Assembly: GCF_001949145.1 (NCBI RefSeq) | Contig: NW_019091367.1 | Span: 1,204,434 to 1,268,433 of the forward strand | Length of the DNA: 64,000 nt | Direction of reading: 5' to 3' | Origin: Acanthaster planci | Lineage: Eukaryota; Echinodermata; Asteroidea; Valvatida; Acanthasteridae | In this document: piece after piece, positions 11,684 to 22,472 of the stretch | How the letters are laid out: each line of letters starts with the position of its first letter | Position numbering within the stretch: the first letter of the stretch is position 1 | The notes under the pieces: model-generated | The model's database searches: none | Told to the model about the DNA's origin: nothing | Seen by the model: the letters and a program-made list of their open reading frames with translations, nothing else | Translations under genes and position numbers: made by a program

Positions 11684-14058
11684 CGTCAGGTCCATAACGT
11701 CATCGGCTACATTCAGGCGGTGGACACAAATCCAGGTTAATCTCACATTAAAGGGGTTGTCGTTCCACCTCGGCCTTACTTACCCTGGCGTAAGGGAGGA
11801 ACATTTATCACATTAAAGGGTAGCTGCAATCAATCTGTCTTGATACAAACCTTTCTGCAAAATGCACCGTTGTGTTACAGTTATTACCTCAATCGTAACC
11901 TTTGTTTCACTATTTCAAACGGTATTTTACTGTCTTTTGGGTCTTCATGTTAGTGAGTTTTTTCCATAATCAAGCAAAACTTTGGTGTCACTGAAAGAAA
12001 ACCTCTATGTTACATTGATTTGTGCACAAAAAGTCCTGCATTCTGTAGATTTTGCCGAATTAGATTTTCTTTGCTTTGCCGATTCGTTGTTGATTGTGTA
12101 TTGTAACAATAAGCAAGCCTTTCAATCCCTTTCTCAGAAACGTTCTCCATACGTAAATGTTGGGTTCACACTTTGAAAAGAAAAACCTATACACTGGATG
12201 ACACTACATCAACAGCGCCCTCATGGCTGTCTGAGGAAGCATGGCTAATTTGAAGTGTTTAAAAAAGTGAACTTTTCAGTCCACTTTACCAAGAATAGGA
12301 ATGTGTGAAGAGTTTTCGTCCGTCGAAGTGAACAGAGTTGTAGAGAAAAATGTCGAAGAAAATTCCATTGCATCTGTACTTTAATATCAACCGCTCTGCG
12401 AGCCTGACCTTATCCGAATTCTCCAATGAGTTGGATCAATAATGCACTGCGGCACAGGTGGTCTCTCTGCACGTTTTTCATGTGTGCAGCCCGGTGAAGC
12501 ATAGAAATACTAATTTGCTTCCAGAATATTTTTCGAGGGCAACAGCTTATCCTGCATACCAGACTAGACGAGCTCGCCAACGAGGACAATTCCACTGGAT
12601 AACCCTGAATAATTCAAGTTTATTTCGCTCCCCTCTCTTCGTGTGTCGAGGATCCATAATGAGAGTTTACATTTCACTTCTTTACTTGCTTGGGAATAAA
12701 ATGTGGGAAATGGGATATCATTTTATGCCATTTAGAGAGCATTGATAAAAGCAGTAATGAGACAGTAACAACAAGGTGTATAATGTTCCTTCCTTTTCTA
12801 GGCAAACAGTTGCTCTGTAAATATCAAGTTGATGCCTCAACATGTTTCTTGTATTCACTTCTTGATGTCGTTGTTTTTCATCAGTCGCTTGCCCGTACCA
12901 ACGAGTTTAAGTTCTCACCCTTGCCGTTTTGCACGTATTCGGAACACTTTGCCTACTGATCTGATTAACAATTTGAAATGAGCTTCCTTACCTCAGTTTT
13001 GAGCTTAAGGCCCACGTTGCCTCAAGCTTTTCGAACTTTAACATTTTTTCGCACCAACTTCTAGTCGTTCTAGCCAGTTTCTGCCCTTATATGACGTGTT
13101 TGCAGAATTGTCCTTGTGTCTTTACCGATTTCCTTTTTCGTCTAATTTTTAGTTGCCATTTCCTTTCTTGATTTAAATTGGATTTCACTCCCTAGCTTAT
13201 ACAATTGGAAACATGTGTGAGTCTTTGATTGATTCTGCCCAAGGTTTGCCATTTTGGCATCCTAAGAATGGCTATGTCGGGTTCAAGTTCAAATTAGCGT
13301 TTTTATATTTAATTTAGAAAACAAAGTTCCTCTCATGAACCATTTAATCCCCATTTTAAAAAAGTGAAAAAAAATAAAAAGGCGAATCTTGAACAGATAT
13401 CGATGACCGTTAATGACGTTTCAAAGTAAGACCTTACAGGAATAATCAACCAGGCCCCATGTCTAAAATTCCAGCCCTAGACAGGCCCTGCAGGCCTGTA
13501 TTAATTTTAGGCTACTTGTCACTAGGCATTGAGGGGACAAAGTTCAAGGTTTGGATAGGGATGATCAGATTATATACGGAGGGACAACATGAATGTTGCT
13601 GACGACAGACATTGGTTTCCTAAGGAGAGTCAATGAATAGGGATATTAACAACAACATTGTTAACTTTGGAAGTTCTTTCGTTAAATTTATTTATGTTAA
13701 TGCATGAATTAAACAGAAATTTCGTCTCAGTCAAAATATTGTTTTTATTATTAGTAGAACAACACAGGGTACTCAAAAACAAGGATTCACACATGTATAA
13801 TTGAATCACGCAACGACACCCGTCTCGTGTGGAGTGACTTCGATCACTTGTCCTCGGAGGAATGTAAGTAGGCAGCAGTCACAACTTATTCAAAATACTG
13901 GTTAAATATTGTTTGGAACGGGCTGTCATCGCACGCTGTCCCCAGCGGATTCTGCTCAGTAGGCAAGTAGCTCCATGGCTTTTTCCCGGTTCACCTGCGG
14001 ATACGCCGAGGACTTAAGTCAGGACACCGATCGGTGTGAAACTGTTAATTATTTTCAG
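11684..14058. other. Non-coding, AT-rich
   Basis: No frame here combines splice signals with convincing composition. Short frames at 12458-12745 and 12690-12959 read through AT-rich DNA and have no domain. Confidence 0.4.
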
Positions 14059-14151
14059 CTGCAAGATGGGGAAGAGGAACTCGTTTGCCGGTTATTTGAA
14101 AGTTTCTCGCCTTACACCGGAGGTGCTCCTAATGAGCCAGCTGACAATTAA
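14059..14151 (+). CDS. Candidate terminal exon fragment (LQDGEEELVCRLFESF...)
   Basis: A good acceptor (TTAATTATTTTCAG, ending 14058) is followed in phase 0 by 30 codons to a TAA at 14149-14151. The peptide LQDGEEELVCRLFESF then YTGGAPNEPADN has a natural composition. The APNEPADN stretch faintly recalls the PGEPNN loop of C-type lectin domains, but the Trp and Cys context is absent, so I do not assign it. It may be a last exon of an upstream gene or a fragment of a duplicated one. Confidence 0.22.
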   Translation: MQDGEEELVCRLFESFSPYTGGAPNEPADN

Positions 14152-14295
14152 TCCTTGTTTTGGGTACATCGTTGGTTCGTTGCCTGGTTCTACTTTAGCG
14201 ATATGTAAAATGTTTCCACTCATTTAACTAAGTTCTGTTTAGCATGGATTTGGATATCACGAGTGTCGCCCTTTGTATTCAAAGGGTCCCGAACC

Positions 14296-14560
14296 AAAAT
14301 AACCAGCATACTGCACTGAGCCAGGTACAAACACTAACCCCCAAAACCAAACACCGACCCAAACAGTAACACTGACTCACACCAAAACACAAAACCCAAA
14401 CCGTATTAGGCAAGCAAAACCAAACCAAACATAATTAACCAAGCCAAACCAAACCAAGCCAAACCAACCAAGCCAAGCCAAACGAAACATAACCAGGCCA
14501 AACCAAATCAAACAGAACCAAACTAAATCAAACCAAACAGTAATCCAATCCAAAACTAAG
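14296..14560. repeat. Degenerate (CCAAA/AACCA)n repeat tract
   Basis: About 260 bases composed almost entirely of CCAAA, CCAAG and AACCA units in irregular order, with very few G on the + strand. The period drifts around 5 bases, so this is an old, diverged simple repeat. It lies immediately upstream of the TATA box at 14637. Confidence 0.8.
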
Positions 14561-14636
14561 ACATTAACCCAATATCACCAAGAACCAACCCAGACCTCAA
14601 CTTGAACGTGTTGTCCTGGTATCCTGGTTGTAACCT

Positions 14637-14670
14637 TATATAAAAAGGGCCACTCAGCAGTGTTGATTCC
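14637..14670 (+). promoter_or_regulatory. TATA promoter of the membrane-protein gene
   Basis: TATATAAAAAG lies at 14637-14647, and transcription would start near 14666-14670. The inferred 5' leader (about 14668-14831) contains an upstream ATG at 14758 that opens a ten-codon frame closed by a TGA at 14788, before the inferred main ATG at 14832. The position, about 165 bases ahead of the start codon and on the same strand as the long gene that follows, supports the assignment. Confidence 0.45.
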
Positions 14671-14831
14671 AGCGGCTTGGTTGAGAAGAAATCATTTGAA
14701 GTGCTAGTGGAATATTATCAACCGCATCTGGCCGTCATAGCCAAGATATCTCTTAACATGGCTCCAACTATTACAAAATTCCCTCTCTGAACAAAACCCA
14801 AGGCACTCGGTCCTGAGAGTGGATTGTGGTG

Positions 14832-17800
14832 ATGTCATCGCAAAGTATCAGAAAAAAGGTGTTCAACTACCCCCCCCCCTTTCCTGTAGGTTCCGACAAA
14901 CATAGAGTTTTCGAGACTGGTAATGTCACTCTGCTGTCCGCTAACTATCGTATGGAGAAAAAAACGGGCTCGGCTGGTTAATTTATCGACTCCTAAACCC
15001 GGATGTATCGCATCAACCGCCATCAATCCGGGATGACACTGTTCCATTCTCTAGACCCGAGTCTCTGTATCCGGACTGATTGAATTTAATTGAGACATTC
15101 ATGGGTCGCAAAGATTTCACCTGTCACACTCATTCTGCTCCTTGTTTGCTGCAAAGAGCTCGCCTGTCATCGGAAAGCTTTTAGTCGAGAGGTAGAAGCA
15201 AAATTACGCGAAGAGAAAAATCCATCCTCCTTGCGTTGGGCAGTGGACAGAATAAACGGTACGTCCTATTATGGGGATGCATTTCGGGCTTTTGTGCTTC
15301 ATCGACGGTTTTCATTATGACTAAATTCCAACTGCTTCTGACGGAAACCTTTGCGTGAAGGACGTTGAGAAGAGCCGCAGAATACCAGGCTAATTGTTCC
15401 AGTGAGTGTGACCAAAATGGAAGACAGAGTGTCAGGCGTCGGTCACGAACACTGCCGCGCGACGCTGGGCCTGAGATTTACCTGCCTGGGGGAAACCACC
15501 TTGGATCACAATCAGAGGCGACATCACGTTCGCGATCCTGAAACGGATATCATGGCGATGCTTTTTGAAAAACGTGACCGAACCAATCATAAGAGGTACT
15601 GAAGGCTCCCACAATTTGTCTGCTCTGCAAGAATGGACTACGCAGGCGTGGATTTCTTTTCAAGATATCACAATGCTTCTATTTACCCTTTTGACATTGG
15701 AATGCACGTCATCAAAACGAAAACTTTTCGTTGAAAGCATTAATTTTGTATTAATCTAACCATTTCTCCATTAAGCGTTCTATTGACTCAAGTAGATTGT
15801 CTGCATGCCGGTCTGTTCGTATTGGCCATAAGCCCCCCTTTTTTGGTCTACTCACAGAAACTTTGCATCGACGTATCCTTTACAGAATATCTTAGAAGCT
15901 CAACACTGTTGCCTCTTTGATCTTTCCAGGCTGCAGCTCTCATCCCTCAATCCTCAAATCGTCCCGGATCCCGTTTGTGGACTTTCCAGGAACCCTGTCC
16001 CCTTCACCGCAGCCTGGAGCCAGCAATGACCCCGACAGCCCCGTCACACCATGCCAGGTCCGGAGAACGCGGGTCCTGAGGTGTGGCGGTTGGGGAAGCC
16101 TGGAATCGTTAAATGTCACGGAGGACGGGCAACTCTGGAGGGTCGCCCTGGAAACGGATAGGGCCGTGGGTAGCAGTGTTTTGGTAAATAGATCATTTAA
16201 TTTTATAGGGTTTTGGGATATTTTGTGAAAGGGTTTGAAAATTGTTAAAATGATATAAATTTCACTTGGAACCAGGTCAGTTTGTGACACTTTCTACTTC
16301 TCTTTTTGAAGAAAACCATCTGGCATCAATTGTTTCGTGTCTCAAAATGAAAATAACACTTTTGTAAACAATTTCAATTTTCAGGGCTTTGTTTACAAGT
16401 GGGGTACTTTCGATGTGATGTCATTACAAGATGACAGGACCCATAGGGGGTCACTGTTCACTCTGTGAGCTCAATTTCCTCATTGGCAATAATAATTTAG
16501 TGAGAAAACTTTGCTTACTGGTCTGCAGCAGCTGTTATGAATTTATGAATTGAACATTCAACGAAGTTCGCTTCAACCCCCCCCCAAAAGCGTTGGTTGG
16601 TTGGTTGGTTGGTTGGTTGGTTGGTTGGTTGGTTGGTTGGTTGGTTGGTTGGTTGGTTGGTTGGTTGGTTGGTTGGTTGAATGGTTGGTTGGNNNNNNNN
16701 NNNNNNNNNNNNNNNNNNNNNNNNNNNNNNNNNNNNNNNNNNNNNNTGTTTGGATGGGTGGGTGGCTGGCTGGCTGGTTGGTTGGTTGGCTGGTTGGTTG
16801 GCTGGTTGGTTTTAATCTGATTTGGTTTCATTTATAATTCTGAGCCCAGAACGTAGACGTGTCCAAACAATGTGGCCATTCAATCTTGTTTTTAATGGGA
16901 GTACCCCTATCGCCATTACCACGGTGATAAATGTTTATTTTGTGTTATCCACCTGAACAGTGGACTGGCAGCCAAGACGCATTTCAATCGCTGAGTGGCT
17001 ACGTGTTAAACCTAGAGATTTCATGTCCCAGTGATAACCCAGAAACTACCTCCTGCGCCGTTGTCAAGATGGCTGGAACTAGAGGCTGTAAGTTAATGGG
17101 GCTTAAAAAGCCCCTCCCCCACGGGAGGGACTAGCAGGGCTCTTATTGGGGCACATAAGCATGTATTTATGACTTGCAATGGTAAAGTTATACAATGTTA
17201 TTTCTTTTGTTTTTTCATGATTTTAACAAATACATTATTTTTACATTAAGTGGAGAAAGTAAATCAAGTCGCAACAAACAGAAAAAAATGTTTGGCAAAT
17301 TTGGGATTACCTCGAAGCACTGCTAAAAACATTTCGTGTTTAAATGCAACAGAAAGCTATGTTCACACTACTCTTATTTCGTGTCTCTACATTCAATGTT
17401 CTCTTGTGTCCCAAAGCGATGTGGCAGATGGATGCCAGATTGTCTCTGGTGATACGAATCCACCGGGTACCAGCGAGCTTAAGATAGCTCTGTCTCTTTG
17501 TTAATAGGTGGCCGTTTTTTTTTGTGCCTATCTGGCGGTGTTATTTGTGTATTGCTTTATTTCCCATGTGAGATCATTTCCAGTGGCATGTTTCATCATT
17601 TTTTTGATTACAGATGCAGTATCCATGGGGAGCACATCCCCGACGTCGGTTGTGCACGACGTGACGGGAGAGGAGGTTACGACAGAGGGCGCCCTACTCA
17701 AATGGCTCGTCACCAGCAATAGCACATCGGCTGGAAATTATACAAAAGGTTTGTCGTACAAGGTTAATACATGGATTTGCTTTCTACTGTCGTGCACCTT

Positions 17801-20800
17801 CCATTAATTGCGTTTTACATTTTTGGGTAGTACTTGACAGGACTTGTCTTGTTTTGGTGTGGTATTTGTTACATCGTGCGTTTCAGACGAACATGACACT
17901 GCAATTTTCACCAGCATCTCTTCTGAGAATTTTGTGGTTCTCGTAAATTATGTTTGTCCTGGCGTTAACAGGTTCTTCGGGAACTATTTCATGATAAACC
18001 GTAACCCTCCTCAATCCTTCACCTGTTGGAGGATTGAGGAGGGTTAGGGTTAAAATAGTTCTATAAGAACAAACACATTTTCCCAACATCCCAAATCGAA
18101 TAAAAGTTTTCTGGTCATGTCACAGACAGACAGGGGGCATAATAACCCCTTACACCTCGTTTGAAAGGGGTCAAATGTACTGAAATTCAACTCAATCTAG
18201 CTCAGATAAATTGATTTTTAACTTACAAAAAAATTCTAAACACAATACGCTCCACGGGTCACCATTTTTTCTGCACAAAGTCCATAAAATGTATAAAACA
18301 TGAACAGTAGGTCCAATTTTACTAAATTAGCGTGAAAGCGTCTACAAGGTGTTACTCCACAACGTCGTGAAGTTTTTGCACTTTTCTTCATTTTTACAAC
18401 ACGCAAGGCACAATAGGAACCAACATGGCGCAAATAAGGTCATATCCGTATATTAAATAGGGTTTTGCATTGGATGGATGTCCAGGCATTATGCGCAGTA
18501 AAGTAGATAAAAAATTGATTTATTTCCTCGAAAATGTTGAATAGACTCTGCTAGGTTATGGGGCCGGGAAAAACAAATACACTACAGTGTGTAATACAAT
18601 GTTGGAACAGAAACACCTTGTACTGTTCCTTCGTACAGGGCATCTCCATCTAAGCCCTATTTTTTTCTGTTGGTTTGGTTTGGTTCACTACGCATAATAC
18701 ACTGTAAACTGGCATAGTTTGTCGGCTGAACAAGGAGCAGTGCATGCATGAGGAATTATGATGACATCATAACTGCACGTTTGTTTTTGAGGGTAAGATA
18801 CATTACACATTGTTTTAAACGAGTGGACCAATGCCTCCTAGCTACACTTTGGACGCAATGCAGCTGTCATGGGGTTAGTACTGGCCCATGACAAGTTAGC
18901 GGAGAGGTTCGCAGAGAAAAGGTGTCGGAAGGAGAAAGCGTTGGTACTTAGGTGTGCGTGTCACAGGACATGCGTACAGCTAGTGACAGAAGTAATAATG
19001 GAAATGGAATTGGCAAAGTAATTTTTTATATTCAATTTTGTTACAGCCTCATTTTTTTTCTGCCACTCTCTTGCAGAAATGTCAGACGAGGAGTACCGAC
19101 AGTTGGAGATGTTGGTGACCGCTGTATGTCTCAGCGTTGCCTTACTCCTATGCGTGTGGCTGACTTGTTTCGCCCTCGAAAAACGGGTCCAAAGCAAGTG
19201 AGTGGTCTGATGAGTTTGGCTGTGCGATAGCAGTAGTTTCCCTTTGATAATGCATGATTTTTCTTTAAATAATTCAGGTACCTTTTCCTGTTTTCCTTAC
19301 AAGTTTCCCAAGACCACCGCCAAATTTCAAAGCTCGTTGTCCAGAAACATGTTTGTCTCGTCGAACAATATCGAGTTCAGATAGTTTATTTCTTCCGAGG
19401 GAAGGGGAGATGTTGAAAAGGATGATACAGGAAGGGATTGGTATCTTCGAACAGCCTCCAGCAGTGTTGTATTCGAGTCCATTACAAGTCCCTGTAAACC
19501 CATCTCAAGTCCATCACAAGTCATTTAGTCTTAAGCCATTTCACAAGCTATTCAATGAAACTGTGACAAAAGCATTCTTTTGTCATTGTTCACCCTGTTA
19601 CTTGTGACTGGCCTTGTGAAAGGACTTTTGAAATGGCTTGTGATGGACTCGAATACAACACTGGCCTCAAGTGAAAAGGGCTCCTTGTGAAATGTTCGTA
19701 ATTTATTGTCAGTGATGACTTTAGCTCCCTGCACCTGAGTATATACAGCCGGAGAGGCTGTGTGGTTGGGAACTTTGCTTTTGTTTGTCCCAACCTTTGT
19801 TTTCTTTCAGCCTTTTTAACCTTGGTTCTGTTCAATTCATTCGTTCATTACAGAAAACGTGGCAGCGAAAAGCACTTTGCTTCTCAGACAAGAACGTACA
19901 CGCATGAAGTATCTCACTGTCGTAAAACGTTGATGGTGAGTTTTGTAATCGGTTCTCCATTTAAAATGTTACTAAGAAACGCGACTAGTTCCTATGCTAT
20001 TTCCTCAATTTACTTTTTTGGACAGGATGTGTACGATATGCCGATGATTCGCTCCAACGCATCGACGTCAGGGGGTACGGAAGAGGACGATGCAGCTAGT
20101 CTCCCTGTCGTGTCGCTCAAGAAGAAAGAAAAGGAAGCGGCGGCAGCCGAGAAGAAGAGAGATCACCAGGCGAACGGAGAGGACTCGACGTCGCCCTCCT
20201 CATCGGAACAGCGCATAGAGACGGGATCGTCGTCGGAGACACTGGCTAGCGAGACGGCAGCTAGCCAAACGTCCTACCTTGGCGTGCCTGGAAAGGTGAG
20301 CAACGTACGTTGTGGAGTTGTCTAGACTCGCTCAATTAAAACATCTAGAAAGGGTACAATGTCGAGCTTTCTAGCAGAATTGAATGCGCACTTTTGATTT
20401 ACTAGCACCTTCCTTCGGTGGCAGCGATAGTTTTGTAAACAGAAAACGACCGTTTCAGAAACCAAAAATCCCCTTGCTCAAAAAGCAGGATCGGTCACTT
20501 GAATTACTTACATCGCAACCTAAAAATTACAAACAGTGGCTGCGTGACGAAAGACGCATACATTGATCTTTTCAAGCTTTTTAGATAAGGTCTCTCTTCT
20601 TTAAACTCATACAGAACTCAAACGATCCAGAGTTCAAGAATTGGCGGCCCTGTGCTAAGCAGCCGCCATCGGGAGCCGCCAAGTCCGCTTCATCTCTCTC
20701 CCCGATCAAGAAGAAGAACCCTCCGGGTATTCTGAAGAAATCTCCCAACACCAGCCCGACGCGGTCACCGACCAGGTCGCCGTCTATGGCCCGCCGGTCG

Positions 20801-21307
20801 CCCACCAAGAAGGGTATCCTGATTAAGCGGTCGCCGACCTTGCACATGCGGTGGAAGGGCGTAGTGGCCCGCCATTTTCAGCAGTCTCAGGCCCAGCCGC
20901 AGAGCCAGACCCAGAGTGGTGAGGGGATAGAGATGCGGGTCGTGAACGGTCTGACGGCTCAGGAGCCCCACCAAGTGCCCAAGCGATCGATTCTAAAGCA
21001 CAGCTCCCGCTGGAGGGCGCTCGCCCCCAAGCTGGCACCCATGGTCCGTGCGGAGGAGATGGACGATGACGTCCCCAAGCAGGACGATGACGCCAAGCAC
21101 CGTGTGGTGATCAAGTGCGAGATCCACCACGAGGACGAGAGACGGGAGACAGACCTGGACTCAGACGAGAAAGCCTACACGGAGAAATCACCTCTCACCA
21201 AGAGCATAAAGATGGTGCTTGACCCCAGGCTAGACGCGCCAAACAAGAAAAACTGCATAGAGTGGCGCCGCGAAGAGTACGACGGTGTGCCATGCACTGA
21301 CGTTTGA
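14832..21307 (+). CDS. Unrecognised type I membrane protein with PP1-docking-like, SP-rich tail and PDZ ligand
   Basis: A multi-exon model read from phase-compatible splice sites: 14832-14858, 15114-15258, 15930-16183, 16961-17087, 17251-17466, 17614-17748, 17887-17942, [one small missing exon], 19077-19197, 19854-19935, 20026-20295, 20615-21307. The first two exons give a signal peptide ([20 protein letters not shown]...). The ectodomain has about a dozen Cys and several N-glycosylation sequons (NVT, NIS, NAT, NST, NYT). Exon 19077 encodes a single membrane helix ([18 protein letters not shown]) followed by basic residues. The tail of about 350 residues is disordered and Lys/Ser-rich, with SPIKK, SPTR and SPTKK sites, GILK (20726) and SILK (20987) motifs and a C-terminal CTDV. 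GC-rich exons contrast with AT-rich introns. The start exon, the end of exon 17251 (17466 or 17499) and the link from 17942 to 19077 (phase 0 to 1) are uncertain. The family is unknown; receptor or adhesion-type scaffold is inference. Confidence 0.6.
16593..16810. repeat. (TTGG)n microsatellite interrupted by a gap
   Basis: An almost pure (GGTT)n array fills 16593-16692. It continues as diverged GGTTGGCTGG units at 16755-16810 on the far side of a 54-base N run. It sits in the intron between exons 15930-16183 and 16961-17087 of the membrane-protein gene. The peptide-like GWLV repeats it would encode are an artefact. Confidence 0.95.
16693..16746. other. Assembly gap (54 N) inside the TTGG microsatellite
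   Basis: A run of N flanked on both sides by the same tetranucleotide repeat. It is probably an unresolved repeat length. Confidence 0.98.
17972..18070. mobile_element. Foldback (palindromic) MITE in intron
   Basis: A perfect 16-base inverted repeat (AACCCTCCTCAATCCT at 18003-18018 and its complement at 18030-18045) surrounds an 11-base loop. The symmetry extends outward imperfectly to GTTCTT...GAACTATTT on the left and AAATAGTTC...AAGAAC on the right. The whole unit is about 100 bases. It lies 29 bases after the exon ending at 17942, so a transcript would carry a strong hairpin right behind that donor site. Confidence 0.7.
19462..19663. mobile_element. hAT MITE with 8-bp target duplication
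   Basis: The terminal inverted repeats begin CAGTGTTGTATTCGAGTCCA and match perfectly for about 21 bases, then continue with a few mismatches. The element is 202 bases and non-coding. The flanking octamers GCCTCCAG (19454-19461) and GCCTCAAG (19664-19671) differ at one position, which is the 8-bp duplication typical of hAT transposition. It lies in the intron after the membrane-helix exon. A diverged, 5'-truncated relative is at about 47703-47875. Confidence 0.8.
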
Positions 21308-21746
21308 TGGTGCATTGCATTGTGGGATGCTGATGCACCGTGCTGATCTAGTATCAACTCATGAATATGCAATCTGGCTGGATTGGAGCAATCTTTCAAA
21401 ATAGTTTACTTTTGGTAAACGTATTATTAGGAATATCGTGAAAACTTCAGTGTACACAGTTATTCTTCGAGATTTACCGAACTGAACAGCGACGATGCAC
21501 CATGACGTTTCTGTCTTAGCTGACAATTTGGAAGCATTAATTATTTGTGACCTGACGGTCGGATGAACGTGACGCTCTGAAGTGGTCAGATATACTTCTT
21601 GTATAATTATTTTGTCCATTTTTATCAACAAATCATAAAGTATCATACTCGTATTGGTATCGTGTGGTAATTTGTCCTTTTGGACACGGTGAGAATCAAT
21701 ATGATTGAGTTTTAGTAAAATAACTTTCAAATGACTCATACCATGA

Positions 21747-21752
21747 AATAAA
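21747..21752 (+). terminator. AATAAA polyadenylation signal
   Basis: AATAAA (CATGAAATAAAGATTTC) lies 440 bases after the stop codon of the membrane-protein gene, in AT-rich 3' sequence with no competing earlier AATAAA. Confidence 0.5.
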
Positions 21753-22158
21753 GATTTCATCTTTCGATGTGTATTAATACTAATGACAAGAAGAGATAAA
21801 GTCAGGTGTTTGTGTAGACTGCTGAGGTAACACGAACACAGTGTAATTCAGCCCGGTGCCTCAATACTAACTTCTTGAAAACAAATCGTTTGTCATCTGA
21901 TATTTGGCTCAACGATTTCACTGTACCCTTAACTCCACAGGCTCATGAGCACCTCACTCATTGCGTACAGGCAAATTGTACATGTACAAAGAGCCTATTA
22001 GTTACCTGAAGTCATGGTAAGGGGGCGAGTGGTTTCCAAAGACGACTTAGACGACGACAAGGACATCGACAGGTCTGGAGAATACGCGACATAATTGACA
22101 AGAACTTTCTTTTTTTCTATTCCGTTTCTCTGTATCCGATATCCATTACTTTTTCCAG

Positions 22159-22378
22159 TGCATTTCGATAACCTTAATACTCGTATATCTAGAGCCTCAG
22201 TCAGACCCTGGCCCCCCAACTCGGCAAAGCCTTCATCGGTAGGTCCAACAAGGACGTTATTGCCCCCTCCTTTCGGGGTTGAGAAGAAGGACGACTGTTT
22301 TTAGTACTCTTTAATTTGCCTTCCTTCCCGATGCGTGTAGAAGTTAAGCCTCACCTCGATCTTGGACAGACCACGGAG
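22159..22378 (+). CDS. Two small upstream exon candidates of the 22.5-26.8 kb gene
   Basis: Exon 22159-22238 has a very strong acceptor (a long T-rich tract ending TTTTTCCAG) and a CATCG|GTAGGT donor. Exon 22341-22378 has an acceptor CGTGTAG and a GGAG|GTATGA donor. In the open frame they encode 26 and 12 residues (...PPNSAKPSS, KLSLTSILDRPR) with exit phases 0 and 2. The second joins in phase to an acceptor at 22468, placing the ATG at 22473 in the same frame. They are either coding, which would make 22473 an internal Met, or spliced 5' leader. The introns are short (102 and 90 bases). Confidence 0.33.
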
Positions 22379-22472
22379 GTATGAAGGAATCCCTCATCCT
22401 TCCACCCCCCCCCCCAATAAAAATAGGTTGTGGATCCGCCCTTGAAAGCCTCTCAACGCCATTCCCAGGGCT

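Noticed and set aside
16535-16837. NQPT / GWLV repeat proteins
   Set aside because: Translation of the (TTGG)n microsatellite and its gap. It lies in an intron of the membrane-protein gene.
22015-22094. Short acidic frame MVRGRVVSKDDLDDDK... on the + strand
   Set aside because: It is only 26 codons, its GTCTGG donor is poor, and it does not join in frame to the next exon.
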